Origin: Dipteris shenzhenensis
Lineage: Eukaryota > Polypodiophyta > Polypodiopsida > Gleicheniales
Length of the DNA stretch: 64,000 nucleotides
Strand: one strand, 5' to 3'
Assembly: GCA_047967505.1 (NCBI GenBank)
Contig: CM106541.1
Shown: positions 8,458-19,521 of the stretch, piece by piece
Numbering within the stretch: the stretch's first letter is position 1
Layout of the letters: every line of letters begins with the position of its first letter
Position numbers and translations under genes: made by a program
The notes under the pieces: generated by a model
What the model saw: only the letters and a program-made list of their open reading frames with translations
Database searches by the model: none
What the model was told of the DNA's origin: nothing

Positions 8458-11301
8458 AGTCAAGTATCAGAGCAGTAGAGAAACGACAGCCAGGTATCTT
8501 CCCTACAAATCTCCCAATGACAACCTCCCAATGATCTGTAGTCCAATTACCATAAGTAGAAGTCCTCATGTTGACACACATGGATGCTATCATACAAGTC
8601 CATGGCTGTTGTTGGCGGAAAAAAGTATGGAGCATAGTCGCCTTCCTTGCAAGTACATGATATCTTATATTGAGGATATTAAGTCCACCATGCATCCTAG
8701 GAGAGCACACCATTTCCATCTTCATCAGTCTCAATGCTTTCATAGCAGTTTTTGTCCTCCATAACATCTCCATAGCTTGATACATAAAGGCTGAAATATC
8801 TCTGGAGGACCAATGCAGCAAAGGCAAAAAGAACTGGACATAGGACATTACAATGGACTGTACTATTCTGAGCCTGACATGAAGTGACCAAGTAGAAATT
8901 TTCCAATATTCCAGTTTATGTTGAAGTCTTTGAAAGATCCATTTTAACTGCTACTTCCTGGTGATATGCCATCCTATAGGATATCCCAAATGTCTGACTA
9001 CATCTTTGGAATGCACCACCTGACCTGGCCAAAGAATAGAATGCCAGTCACATTGTTTCAGGGGAAGCAATTTAGATTTGTCAAAATTGACATGCAATCC
9101 CGCTGCCAATCCATACAATGATAGAGTGGTCATAAGCATGTGAACTTCCCGGGGAGAATTCTGTGGCATAAAGAAGGAATCATCAGCATATGCTTGTGCC
9201 AAAAAAGATGCAGTCCCAGGGATTTTAAGACCAGTCATCTGTCCTGTGTTTGTAAGATGATCAAGATACATTAAGAGGGGATGGGTCGCAAGGGCATAGA
9301 AGAGTGCACTAAGAGGGCAGCCCTGTCTAACTGATCTACCCAATGTCCATGACCGAGATAGATGACCCCCAAGAATGCACTGAGAAGTAGAGCCAGAATA
9401 AAGCTAGTAAACTGCATTTGCTATCTTTGGACCAAAGCCCAACTTTGTCATGATTTGAGAGATAAAATCCCATTGAACAGTGTCAAATGCCTTAGCAATA
9501 TCTACCTGCAATATGAGCACATCTTGATGCGAGTACTTAGCATATTCAATTGCAGTCAATGCATTGGAGATATTGTGATGGATTTGTCTTCGCGGCACAA
9601 ACCCATACTGATGAGGATGAAGGCCCGCATTCAGTATCCCGTGAAGCCTATACACAATCATTTTGGCAATGAGTTTGTAAACTACAGGCGTCAAAGTAAT
9701 AGGCCTCCAATCTGACATATGGTCACACAGATGTTTTTTGGGCACAAGTTTGACTATGCCATGTTTCCAAGAGTGCAGTAACTGATTTTCTTACCAGGCA
9801 ACATTGATCATTTGCAAGAGGACATCTTTCAAATCATCCCAAAAAGAAATATAAAATTCCACCGTAAGGCCATCCCAACCACGGGACTTGTATTTGCTGA
9901 GGTGGAACAATGCATTATCAAGTTCTGTATCAGTAAAAGGTCTCTCCAAGGTAAGAGCATCATCCATTTCCACTATTTCAGAAACATATTGGAGGAATTC
10001 AGTCCTTGCATCAGTCATTTGATTTGATGGGGAACCAAGAGCAGAGAACAATTTCTGGAAATAATTTTGGCATTCATCTTGGAGATCAGAGAAAGAGTGC
10101 GTCCAAGAGCCATCTAGCTTCCTTACCCTTAGACATGAGTTTTTCTTTCGAGTAGCATGCAGGCCCTGGAAAAAGGCTTTTGATGAGCAGCCCTTATCCA
10201 TGAGGGGCTTCATTCTTGCTCTAATCTGCCATTTGTGCAATTTCCTCTGATCATTAGCAGTCAATTTAATCCGAGCATCTGAAAGGGAATCATTTTCTGA
10301 TTCAGAGAGAGGCCTTAAATGTGAAAATTCAGTCAATTGTTGTGCTGTCCTTTTTGCCCATTTAACCTCATTCCTCCATTTAGTCATATGCCATTTCCAT
10401 ACTCCCTAATGACATTCTGTATACGAGAGACAAAGCTGTCCCAAGCATAATCCATGTCCTCCTGGGCATGCAAAGGCAAGGGATGAATGGCAAGTCTGAT
10501 CATTTGCTGGAAATAGCGATGTCGGAAATAAGCCTGATTAACATGCAATAATCTACTGGAAAGGGGTGGCAAATCATCCAGTGGCATACCAAGGTGCAGA
10601 TTCATTCATAATGGGGCATGATCTGACAAGCCCAATGAGAAATCTACGAGGAGATGAGGGCTAAAATCTGCATATTGTTGTGGGTAAAACAAATACCATC
10701 TATCGAGCCTTGCCCAGTATGTAGTAAGTGCATTATGATGAAAAGTATATCCAGGCACTGATCCTTGGAGAAGCAGCCATAAATCTTCAGCCTGCACAGA
10801 AAGAAACATGCTATCCCATTTCTGCCTTTCCAATGATAGCATATGAGATCTTGAAGTGGTGTTATCTCTTGGCAGAGGGGAATTATTAAAATCTCCACAG
10901 ATGAATGCATTAGATCTCCATGGATATTTGCTTAAAGAATCCCATAAAGAAGCCCTCATGGCAGATATCTGGGAGGCATAGACTGATGCAAACTCAAGAA
11001 TATCACCATTGACATTACATTGTATGACCATCCATCTGCCACTGCTGTCATTGAAGGCTAACTGAGGCTCCAGTTCATGTCTAACCATTATGCATACACC
11101 TGAGTAGGTAGTGGTACCAGCATAGTATATGTCATAACCGCCAAAATAATCATGATGACCAACCTTAGAGTGTTGATTATGCTCTTGCAAACAAACAATA
11201 TCTGGCTGCATTTTATGTACATAATTCCATAAAAGCCTCCACTTTGAGACATTGCAGAGGCTCTGTACATTGTATGTAAAGCACTTAAGTGTTTGATGCA
11301 T
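8458..11301 (-). pseudogene. L copy A ORF2 (endonuclease-reverse transcriptase)
   Basis: ORF2 begins MHQTLKCFTYNVQ, an AP-type endonuclease that would nick the target DNA. CLQEHNQH, FICGDFNNSP and LSDHAPL are its expected active-site blocks. The frame runs through 10606 into the linker and shifts near 10385. RT follows: DWRPITLTPVVYKLIAKM, QVDIAKAFDTVQWDFI near 9500, SVRQGCPLSALFYAL near 9330, and the catalytic AQAYADDSFF near 9200. Stops interrupt near 9400 and 8940. The C-terminal Cys/His region is lost because the element stops at about 8458. Confidence 0.88.
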
Positions 11302-11343
11302 GAAAGAGGTATATACAGTAAAGTATAAGTATAGAACAAGATG

Positions 11344-12215
11344 TTAGAGAGGCAAAGCCTCTGCTTGCATGGGCTGCATTCCCTCATGATCCATGAAAGA
11401 AATAGCATTCTCCCCTTCTTCAGAATCACATATGGGGATGCCCTTCTTCAAAACCCCCACCCAATTTTGAAGGACAGGAGCTGAAGTAGAAGCCTGTCCT
11501 GGTGAGGGAGAAGAAGCATCCCATTGACGAGATTGAAAGGGGCGTTGCTTCAATACAACCACCTTCTTAGGCTGTTGAAAACCATCTTGATCAGTTCCCG
11601 CAGATTCCTTCATCTTCTCTTTTTCTTTATCTTTTCCTTTTCCAGCAAGTGATTGCACCTGATTAAATGGTTTGGCATTCTTTGCTCCATTTCTATTTGC
11701 TGTCTTAGCTTGCAAATTCTCATTCTTTTCCCGTGTCTGGGGCGACAAGGCATTGGGAGGGGGTTGATGTAGAACCATTGGGCATTCAGAGGCTAGATGC
11801 CCAAACTTGTGGCAGGCAAAACAAGCTCCTGCAAACACACCCCATTTCAATTCAAAATACTTTTTTCCCAATTGCACTCCCTCAACTTCCACTGCAATAG
11901 AAGGAGGGGTAGGTGTATCAGTGTCCCAAAGAATACAGAACCTGTTACAGTTTCCCATAGGGCGTGGAGGACAAATGACCTGTCCCAAAGAAGCAGCCAG
12001 GCCAGGCAATTCTTCATGCATATAATCCGGGAAGTTAACAACCTCAACCCATACAAGACAATGATGTCGTATAAGACTTTGATAATCCTTGTTTGGGGAC
12101 CAGGGCATAGCATGTACCATCTGCTTCCCGTAAAAGAGGGGAGAAAGCTCAAGTAGCCTCTGCTTGCACAAAGCATCTGATAAATGCACCTCATAAAAGC
12201 CTCTAGATGCAAAAT
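11344..12215 (-). pseudogene. L copy A ORF1 (CCHC nucleic-acid-binding protein)
   Basis: About 290 residues of the LINE ORF1 protein, which coats element RNA. Visible: SPLFYGKQMVHAMPWSPNKD, WVEVVNFPDYM, ICPPRPMGNCNRFCILWDTD, and one CCHC knuckle, CFACHKFGHLASEC (C-x2-C-x4-H-x4-C). A Lys-rich, low-complexity tail follows with KQRPFQSRQWDAS and WVGVLKKGIPICDSEE, shared by all L copies. The N-terminal part is missing; translation upstream runs into (GT)n and the poly(A) of another tail. The frame itself is open to its stop at 11344. ORF2 starts just downstream. Confidence 0.85.
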
Positions 12216-12280
12216 ACACACACACTTTTTTTGTTTTTTTTGGGTGAAACTCAAAACACACACACACACACACACACACA
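12215..12280. repeat. (GT)n-poly(A)-(TG)n junction with 16-bp LINE tail
   Basis: On the minus strand: about 11 TG units, then GTTTTGAGTTTCACCC (the terminal sequence of L LINEs), an A8-C-A7 tail, then GTGTGTGTG and the truncated start of copy A. This is a LINE copy reduced to its last 16 bases and tail. Confidence 0.8.
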
Positions 12281-13157
12281 AAGAAATGGAGAGGACAGTG
12301 AAATACATTCACAAGGTGCAGATTATGCTACAAACAGGCTCCTTGCTAGGCTGGGAAGCCAGCTCCTAGAAGTAAAAGACGATAAAGGGAAAGGTTATGC
12401 AAGAAGGATGGATGAGGTCAAACTCTGGTCTTTGAGGTGAGAGGAAATCGCTCTCTTCGGGCTATCTTTCGATGGAAACGCTATATAGTAGTTTAAGTTT
12501 TGGAGTTATAGGGGGGGAGACACTCACGACAAGTACAGATATTACACGTTGCACATAACACATCATATAAGGCTAGTTGCTCTGCTAAATGAGGGCTCCA
12601 AACCCAGCCACACTTGGTTAAGCCCGAACCCAAGAATAGAACCCAAAACTGAGTTTCAAAAGGCATGGATTGTTGACAGTTGAGATATCATAATGAATCA
12701 TAATGAATTTACACGAGGTCACCAAACCACAATTTAGGTTCATGAGGCTTGATGCTCAGCATGGCCCCAAGCAGAAAGATTTCAACCAGAGACTGGATAG
12801 GCCCGACAAGCTCCTGCTACATTTGATGCACCCTTATTGTTACCTCATAAAGTCATGTTGCCTCCACAGGTGTGCCCCATAGGCTTGAGTAGGAGGCGAG
12901 AGTAATGGATCTCAAATATGTTCTAGAGGCACTAAAACACCCAGCGGGACCCTAGCCATGCCTGCATGGAACATATATTACTCATGGATGACGACAGAGA
13001 CACACATGCAGTATACTACTTCTATTTCTAGTTTCAACACTAGATTCCTCTTGATCCCTTACCAAAGGAGTCTTTCTCATGATGTAATTCTTATTTGGAA
13101 ATTGGTTCTATAGGCCTCTTTGACATTCCACAAGCATTAATTACCTCTCTCTCACGA
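12281..13157. other. Intron sequence, nothing recognised
   Basis: About 880 bp with no coding similarity or clear repeat structure that I can see. It separates the minus-strand LINE block from the plus-strand block. Confidence 0.5.
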
Positions 13158-14290
13158 GAGCAGACTTGCTGCAGCTTCATACGTATCGCACTTGGGTTTA
13201 TCCCACGCAGCTTCTGGTGAAGATGGCCACATATCGTGACCACTTCCTTCGGATCTCAGAGGATGGATTTGTCATCCCACCAGGCTATACAGGTACCCAC
13301 ATGTCCCACTCACTGAGGATTGCCCTCGGCCAGCTTAGAGTCTCTTCGCATCAGCTCGAGATAGAGGCTGGTAGGATGCGACGCATGGAGGATGGACGGC
13401 GACCAGGCCGAGAGACCAGGATCTGCCCTTGTTGCACCATGGGAGAGGTGGAGTCAGAGGAGCACTTCATTTGTAGATGCCCGCTATATTATGAGATCAG
13501 AGGTAGATTCCACTGTCTCTTCACGGATGGCTTTGGACCTCTCTCACGAGTGATGGACTACGAGGATCAGCATTGCCTAGCCCTTTATGTCAGGGAGGCC
13601 ACTATGCTTCGGCGAGACTACCTCAGAGAGCACAGACCGGAGCGTGATAGAGCCCAGCCTCATAGAGCTCAGGCACACGCCAGACCAGAGGACAGAGACC
13701 AGGAGGAGCACGAGGACGGCAGAGCCCACACAGGACACATGCCTCCACCATGTGGATGTACATATGAGATGGTTTGTAGACGCCGCAGGATCTTGTTACA
13801 TAGGGGACGTACTCGCCGCTTCATCTCCAGACGATCCAGGATGATGGCAGCATTTCGGAGGAGACTTACTCATGGAGATCTCGCCCCACCAGCCGCTCAC
13901 CTCACCTTTGCCCAGATTTGTACTCTCATAGCAGGAGGCAGAGTCGATGGACAGGATTTCCAGTATTATTTTGGTTCTCAGACTCATTGACACCTGGACT
14001 TGTATCTTTGCATTGGCATATTGTGCTCATCCCCCCCATTTTGCATCCGGGGGCGGTTTCCGTGCATCTAGTTTACTCTGTATTTAGGCTCAGATTTGAC
14101 ATTATGTACTTTCACTTGCATTATATTGCGTAGCACTTAGATGATATTCGACGATGCCTCTTCTTTGGGGCACGTTGATTTTGTGCTATCTTGTATGCAG
14201 AGTTCTTGATGTCCCATGGGCCCATTTTGGCCTCTAGTGGACAATAATACACTTTCTTTCTTTCTTTCTTTCTCTCTCTCTCTCTCTCTC
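13158..14290 (+). mobile_element. R-family LINE copy 3 (3' end)
   Basis: Plus-strand, 5'-truncated copy of the same element as 2973-5810. It starts inside the C-terminal region at CACGAGAGCAGACTT and carries the 3' UTR and the tail (TTTC)n(TC)n at 14253-14290. Its 5' junction also lies at a short CTCTCTCT stretch, so a CT-rich target is possible. It forms an inverted repeat of about 1.1 kb with copy 1. Confidence 0.88.
13166..13990 (+). CDS. R-family LINE C-terminal ORF
   Basis: An open frame of 274 residues, the uninterrupted C-terminal part of the R-family polyprotein. It holds MATYRDHFLRISEDGF, the Cys/His cluster CPCCTMGEVESEEHFICRCP, RDYLREHRPERDRAQ and a basic RRRRILLHRGRTRRFISRR-like stretch, and ends near YYFGSQTH. 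The same region of copy 1 is broken by a frameshift. It lacks the RT, so it is a dead fragment in spite of the open frame. Nucleic-acid binding is inferred from the Cys/His and Arg-rich composition. Confidence 0.8.
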   Translation: MLQLHTYRTWVYPTQLLVKMATYRDHFLRISEDGFVIPPGYTGTHMSHSLRIALGQLRVSSHQLEIEAGRMRRMEDGRRPGRETRICPCCTMGEVESEEHFICRCPLYYEIRGRFHCLFTDGFGPLSRVMDYEDQHCLALYVREATMLRRDYLREHRPERDRAQPHRAQAHARPEDRDQEEHEDGRAHTGHMPPPCGCTYEMVCRRRRILLHRGRTRRFISRRSRMMAAFRRRLTHGDLAPPAAHLTFAQICTLIAGGRVDGQDFQYYFGSQTH

Positions 14291-14404
14291 AAGCTCAAGG
14301 AGCTTGAAAATAATCATAAAAGCAAAAAAGGAGCATACATGAAAGATGGTAAGGCTGTAATTACAGAAAAAAAAATAAGGGGGGAGGGAAACAAGCATCG
14401 GGAT

Positions 14405-15177
14405 TTGAGACCCTCAGGATGAAAGTGTGGAATGTAGGAGAACAGACCTTGGATAAGGTCATCGCACACTGGAAGAGGAAATAGCTGAGGTGGACATACT
14501 TATAATTCTGGGAACATGGGAGCATGAGGGAAATGCATCCCCAGAAATTCAAGGATTTTTTAAAACATTACTGTGGAATGCAAAAACACACATAGCAAGA
14601 GGAGGATTTGGTGTAAAGCATGCTACATCCAAATGACATGGGAAAAAACAGCAAAAGTTGTAAAAGAAGACCCACATGAACAATATATGTGGATAGAAAT
14701 AATGGCAAGGGAAGGAATATCAGATTGGCAGTATGCTATTTTGCACCCCCACAATCACCCATCTATAAAAATAATATCTATATATCTTGAGAAGGCCCTT
14801 TCATGCATTTAGGGGAGGATATAGAAAGATTCTTTAAAGATAATGCAATCATTCTTGCAATAGATTTTAATGCATGAACAGGATCAAGGTAAGGCATCAT
14901 AACAACAGAGGGAAGAAACCCCATATGGATGGAGGAATCAAAAGAGAACAATGAAGATAGAAGACCATGTAATCACTGATATGACCAGGATTGTAAAGAT
15001 GCAAATAAAGCCTAGAAAACAGCAGACACGGCACAGAAAGAAGACAAAACACAAACATATAAACAGATGGTACGGAATAAGAAAAGAATATTTCTCAAGA
15101 GCAAGCAGCTTTGACAGTTTTGAGGAGCTGAACAAAATCTTAGAAAGTTCTTTCAGAAATTACATGGTAACAAAACC
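14405..15177 (+). pseudogene. R-type LINE endonuclease and linker fragment
   Basis: Plus-strand remnant of the AP-type endonuclease of an R-type LINE. Readable in mixed frames: EADILILGTWEHEGN, WNAKTHIARGGFGV, a DPHEQYMWIEI block, PTITHLYKN, and ILAIDFNA corresponding to the GDFN active-site block, with Asp kept and Gly lost. A Lys-rich linker follows to 15177. Stops and frameshifts are many. At 15177 the sequence changes without poly(A) to L-family RT. It may be the 5' half of an R2-like element; the source copy is unknown. Confidence 0.7.
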
Positions 15178-17268
15178 TTGCAGATTGACATTGCCAAAGC
15201 TTTTGATACAATTCAATGGGAGTTCATCTCGCAAACAATGCGATCCTTGGGCTTTGGAATAAAAATGCATCAGGTTATTTATTGGCTCTACAGGGATAGC
15301 AATGCTGCTTGTAGTCTTTCTAGAGACATCTCGAAAGAATGGACTCTTCGTAGTTCGGTTCGTCAGGGCTGTCCCCTTAGTGCCTTACTGTATGCTATTG
15401 CCACTCATCCTATGCTGCAATACATTGATCATCTAGTGGCTACAGGTTTTCTCCATGGTTTGGAACTGGATGAAAATCGCAGCATGATTGCTCAGGCTTA
15501 TGCTGATGATTCTTTCTTTACTCCAAGGAATACTCCGCCTGATCTTTCGGCTTTGATGCAAGCTCTTTTAGTTTATGGTTTGGCAGCTGGCCTTCATGTT
15601 AACTTTCAAAAGTCTAAGCTGCTCCCATTGCATCTTCATGACTGGCACAGTCTCTTATGGCCAGGGGAGATCATCCCACCTACTAAGTTGGTTTGTCACC
15701 TTGGTTATCCTTTGGGCTAGGGACTTACTGGTCGACAACAAATTGATTGGGTTCTAATCAAGCTCCGGAAAAAGCTTGAATATTGAAAATTGGCAACCTG
15801 GCCTTTAAATGTTTGCCTCCGAATAGTGCAGTCCATACTTGCTGCATATATTCTATTCTATTTGCCTATGATCATGTTCACCAAGGCAGAGCTTGATTCC
15901 TTTAAGCCTGTCATTATGGAGATCTTTTGGCATTCTAAACATGGTAGAAAAAGTCCTAGACTGCTTTCGGTGCATCGAATTTGTTCCCCTAAGATGCATG
16001 GTGGTTTGAATATCACTAATATCCAGGTGCACATCCTTGCTCATAGGGGAAAAATGTTGCTGCAATTTCTGAAAGGTGATCAACCCTGGGCTCTCTCACA
16101 CATATTAGTACTCCTGCTTTTGGTCATTGGCAACCCACTCAGTGGAATTTCTTGTTTGGGTGCATTGATGGCATTTTGCATGGCTGCCCTATGGTCTCCA
16201 AATTGCTTCTTGACTGGAAGCATATTCTGTCTCACCTGGAATGGCATGGTCGACAGACTCTGATGGGTAATTCTTTGCGAGCTGAAAGCATTCACTGATC
16301 AAAAGTTTTACAGCCTCCGCTTGCTTTACAGGAGCCTCGCCGTTCTTACTTTATATATTTCTTTTAAAGGGATCAATATTGCTGCTGATGTTATTCATGA
16401 TGATGGCTTTATGCTTCCCTTTTCTTTGGCAGCCACACAGTATGGTTTGGGTTCTCATTACTGTACTTTGTGTCAACAATCAATTGTATGCTTTCACCTT
16501 TGGTCCCGATTCCCCCTTTGGAACTCCAGGATCGATTAAAGGATTGGACTCTGATTTCCCTTGGGTCCTCTTCTGGTCCTTTGAGGCAATATAAGATTAC
16601 TGTGCTTGCATTATACAAAATCCTTTTGCCTCAACCCTGGGTTTTAGAAAATGGTAATTCTATCTGGCGATTGAATCGGCCAGCTAAGTGGTGGACTAAA
16701 AGACTGCGGGAACTTTGGGTAGGTCCACTTTGGCAACATGTTTTTTAATAGCGAGTGCTTCTTGGAATTTTTCCATCTAGACAATTGTTGGCCTGTAGGT
16801 ACATTGCTCTTGCTTTATGTCATCGGTGTCAGACTTCTGAGGAGACTGTGCCTCATTTATTTTGGCATTGCCCGTCTTCTCGGCAGTTTTTGGATTCTCT
16901 TTGACAGCGGCTACGAGCAAGATTCCCAACTCTTCTCTTCGGGACATTTTTCAAGCTCTTTGTCTTTCATCCACCACAGCGACCGGAGTTTCATCTTTTC
17001 TTTGTTTGGACTCACTATTGGGCACTTTGGACTTTATGGACAGACCGCAATTGTAAAGTCTTTAGTGATCTCAATTTTTCTTTATTTGCTTTCTTTAAGC
17101 ATTCTCAGCAGCAATCTTTCTTTGATTGCTTGTAGACTCGCCAGATAGATCAGGATGTATATTTGGCTTATACTGAGATCTTCAATTGATGTATTTTCTA
17201 GCACCTCTTTTCTGAGGTGACTATTCTTGTAATATAATCAATCAAAGTTTTCACCCAAAAAAAAAAAA
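15178..17268 (+). mobile_element. L-family LINE copy B (5' truncated)
   Basis: Starts abruptly in the RT at QIDIAKAFDTIQWEF and runs to poly(A) at 17257-17268. The frame 15178-15717 has RQGCPLSALLYAIATHPM and the catalytic AQAYADDSFF, and ends in a stop at LGYPLG. RKSPRLLSVHRICSPKMHGG follows near 15950. After 16260 it is broken by several frameshifts through the C-terminal Cys region near 16800. The 3' end has AATATAATCAATCAAAG before the A tract, as in copy F. Its protein is closest to copy F. Confidence 0.88.
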
Positions 17269-17440
17269 GAGTGTATTTTCTGTTGATGTATTTTTCCAAC
17301 TATCTCGTTTGGGACTTATGTATGTTGACATATCCCATTTTGGGTAGTTACTTTGTAATATACTCCAAAAAAGTTTTAACCAAAAAAAAAAAAAAGTGTG
17401 CATGTGTGATTTAAAAAAAAAAAAAGTGTGTTGACTTTTA
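17269..17440 (+). mobile_element. Two minimal L-family LINE tails
   Basis: 17269-17395 is a roughly 115-bp copy of only the 3' UTR (GATGTATTTTTCCAACT to AAGTTTTAACC) with A14. Next come GTGTGCATGTGTGATTT and A13 (17413-17425), a second tail with almost no element left, then GTGTGTTGACTTTTA and copy C. Each A tract is followed by GTGTG. Confidence 0.8.
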
Positions 17441-18603
17441 AAGGAAAAATGATGCTAGAGCTCCTACATGGTGATCATCCTTGGGCTGCTATGATGCGCT
17501 TCTTGCTTCTTCAAATTACTACTCCTGCTTTTGGCTATTGGCAACCTACTCAGTGGGATTTTCTGTTGGGTAGAATTGAAGGCAAGGTTAAAGGTTGCCC
17601 TTTCGTTTCTCAAATGTTTTTGGATTGTAAACATATTCTCTCGCATTTGGCTTGGCATAGCCGTGACTCTTTGCAGGGTAAATCTTTGAGAGCTGAGAGC
17701 ATCCACTGGTCATGGCCTTTCTCCCCACCGTTGGCTTTATAGAAGCCCATTTGTGGCAAATGTCATTCATGATGATGGCACTCTTCTATCCTTTCCTTTG
17801 GCTGGTGGAAAAAATGATCTAGGAATACATTATCATGGTGTATGGCAGGCCATTACTCGAATGCTTCAGCCTTTTCAGCCAGTACCGCCTTTAGAACTTC
17901 AAGACAGGCTTCAGGATTGGACTCTTCTTCCAGAACACTCATCCATTCGTTCTTTGAAGTTGTCTCATATTACAGTATCATCTTTATATAAAGTTCTGTT
18001 GTCTCCACCTTGGGCATCAGATACGGCTAATCAGATTTGGTCTTTACATCATCCAGTCAAATGGTGGAGGAAAAGATTGAAACAAATTTGGCACTCCGAG
18101 GACTCTCTTCGACAACAGGTCTTTTTTTGGTGTGTTCTATTGGGGTTTTTTTTCGTCTGGACAGCTTCTATCATGCAGAGGGAGTTTGTGTCTCATATTT
18201 TTTGGCACTGCCCCGAGACACGGGTGTTCTTGGGCATCCTTTGGCAGAGATTGCGACTGAGATTTCCTCAAGCTTCTTTTGAAAAGCTTTTTTGGCTTTT
18301 TGGGATATATCCTCAACAGCCGGATTTTGAGTTGTTCTTTACTTGGGTTCGCTACTAGGCACTGTGGACTCTCTGGAAAGATAGAAACCACAAAGTCTTT
18401 GGTGATCCTCTTTTTTTCACTTTTGTTTTCTTTCCTCGTTCTTTGCAGCAATCGCTCTTTTATTGTCTGCAAACTCACTACATAGACTAGATGTATATTT
18501 GTCCTATACAGAGATTTTCCCTTTATGTACTTTTTCAGCTTCCCAGTTTTGGGATAGCTATCTTGTAATATAAAGCATTCAAAGTTTTCACCCAAAAAAA
18601 AAA
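17441..18603 (+). mobile_element. L-family LINE copy C (3' third)
   Basis: 5'-truncated copy beginning at the GKMMLELLHGDHPWA block of ORF2. Frames at 17428-17742 and 17753-18358 cover LRAESIHWS, PVPPLELQDRLQDWTL, HPVKWWRKRLKQIW and the partly lost Cys/His region (HIFWHCPETR); a stop follows at WVRY. Expected CRRC-type residues upstream of that block are missing. It ends with TTTTCACCC and A10 at 18594-18603. Confidence 0.85.
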
Positions 18604-18624
18604 TGTGTGTGTGTGTGTGTGTGT
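18604..18624. repeat. (TG)n between LINE copies C and D
   Basis: Ten and a half TG units lie directly between the poly(A) of copy C and the truncated ORF1 of copy D. Confidence 0.95.
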
Positions 18625-18631
18625 ATTTTTG

Positions 18632-19474
18632 GATGCCTCATATCGTCAGCAGATATTGGAGATGTCCCCTCTATTCTATGGCAGACAAATGGTGCATGTC
18701 ATGCCATGGTCGCCAAATAAGGATTATCACGGTCTCATTCGTCATCACTGCCCTGTATGGGTTGAGGTAGTGGATTTTTCGGATTATATGAGGGCTGAGT
18801 TACCAAGTCTGGCAGCTACTTTGGGGCAAGTTGTATGCCCACCCCGTCCTTCGGGTAATCGAAATCGGTTTTGTGTTCTTTGGGATACAGATCACCCAAC
18901 CCCTCCTTCCATTGCGGTAGAGGTGGAGGATGTTCCCTTGGGCGAAAAATATTTTGATTTGAAATGGGGAGTATTTGCAGGTGCTTGCTTCACATGTCAT
19001 AAGTTTGGCCACCTAGCCTCACAATGCCCTGCAGTCTTGCATCAACTCCCACCTACAGCTATTGCTCCAGAAAATACTTCCCCTCCAACTTATGGTCCGG
19101 GGCCTAAGGCTATGCCTAGCAAATTGGGTGATGTGGCATCTAAATCTGTCCCTTCCAAAGAAAATGTGGTTCAGGTTTCAGCCAAGCAAAAGGATAAGGG
19201 AAAGGGCAAAATTTCAGAATCTCCTGCCTCTCCCCAAGGTGCCTGGTAGCAACCCAAAAAGGTATTTGCGCTCAAGCCACGACCGTTACAATCTCGCCAT
19301 TGGGATGCCTCTACTTCCACCCCTGGTCAGGCCTCTACCCTTGCTGATAGCCTCACCTCTCAACTGTGGGTTGATGTGCTCAAGAAGGGCATCCCTGTAT
19401 GTGATAATGATGAGGATTATAGAGCTACTGATCCAGGAGGCCAGGTGGACCTTGATGTCATGGTTGAGGCCTGA
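18632..19474 (+). pseudogene. L copy D ORF1
   Basis: LINE RNA-binding protein lacking its N-terminus. It carries MSPLFYGRQMVHVMPWSPNK, VCPPRPSGNRNRFCVLWDTD, and the CCHC knuckle CFTCHKFGHLASQC. A Lys-rich segment follows (KQKDKGKGK), then LQSRHWDAS and VDVLKKGIPVCDNDE. A TAG at 19247-19249 follows GAW where other copies read WQ; the frame then continues to a TGA at 19472-19474, so the break is a single in-frame stop. ORF2 starts 47 bp later. Confidence 0.85.
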
Positions 19475-19521
19475 CAACTTCTACTTTACTATGCTTTTTG
19501 GTTCGGCTGTACATATCTTCT

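Larger units (their letters stand above)
8458..12215 (-). mobile_element. L-family LINE copy A
   Basis: L1-type LINE on the minus strand carrying ORF1 (from 12215) and ORF2 endonuclease and RT. It is 5' truncated inside ORF1, at a TATTTTGCATC start preceded by GT repeats, and it lacks the 3' third: homology to other L copies ends after LILDWK near 8457, where R copy 2 begins. It is the only minus-strand L copy; its protein sequence is closest to copy E at 23436-25903. Confidence 0.88.

Noticed and set aside
8387-8764. Plus-strand frame of 125 residues opposite L copy A
   Set aside because: Antisense shadow of ORF2.
11847-12308. Cys/Val-rich frames over (GT)n near 12240
   Set aside because: CVCVCV is the translation of a dinucleotide repeat, not a protein.
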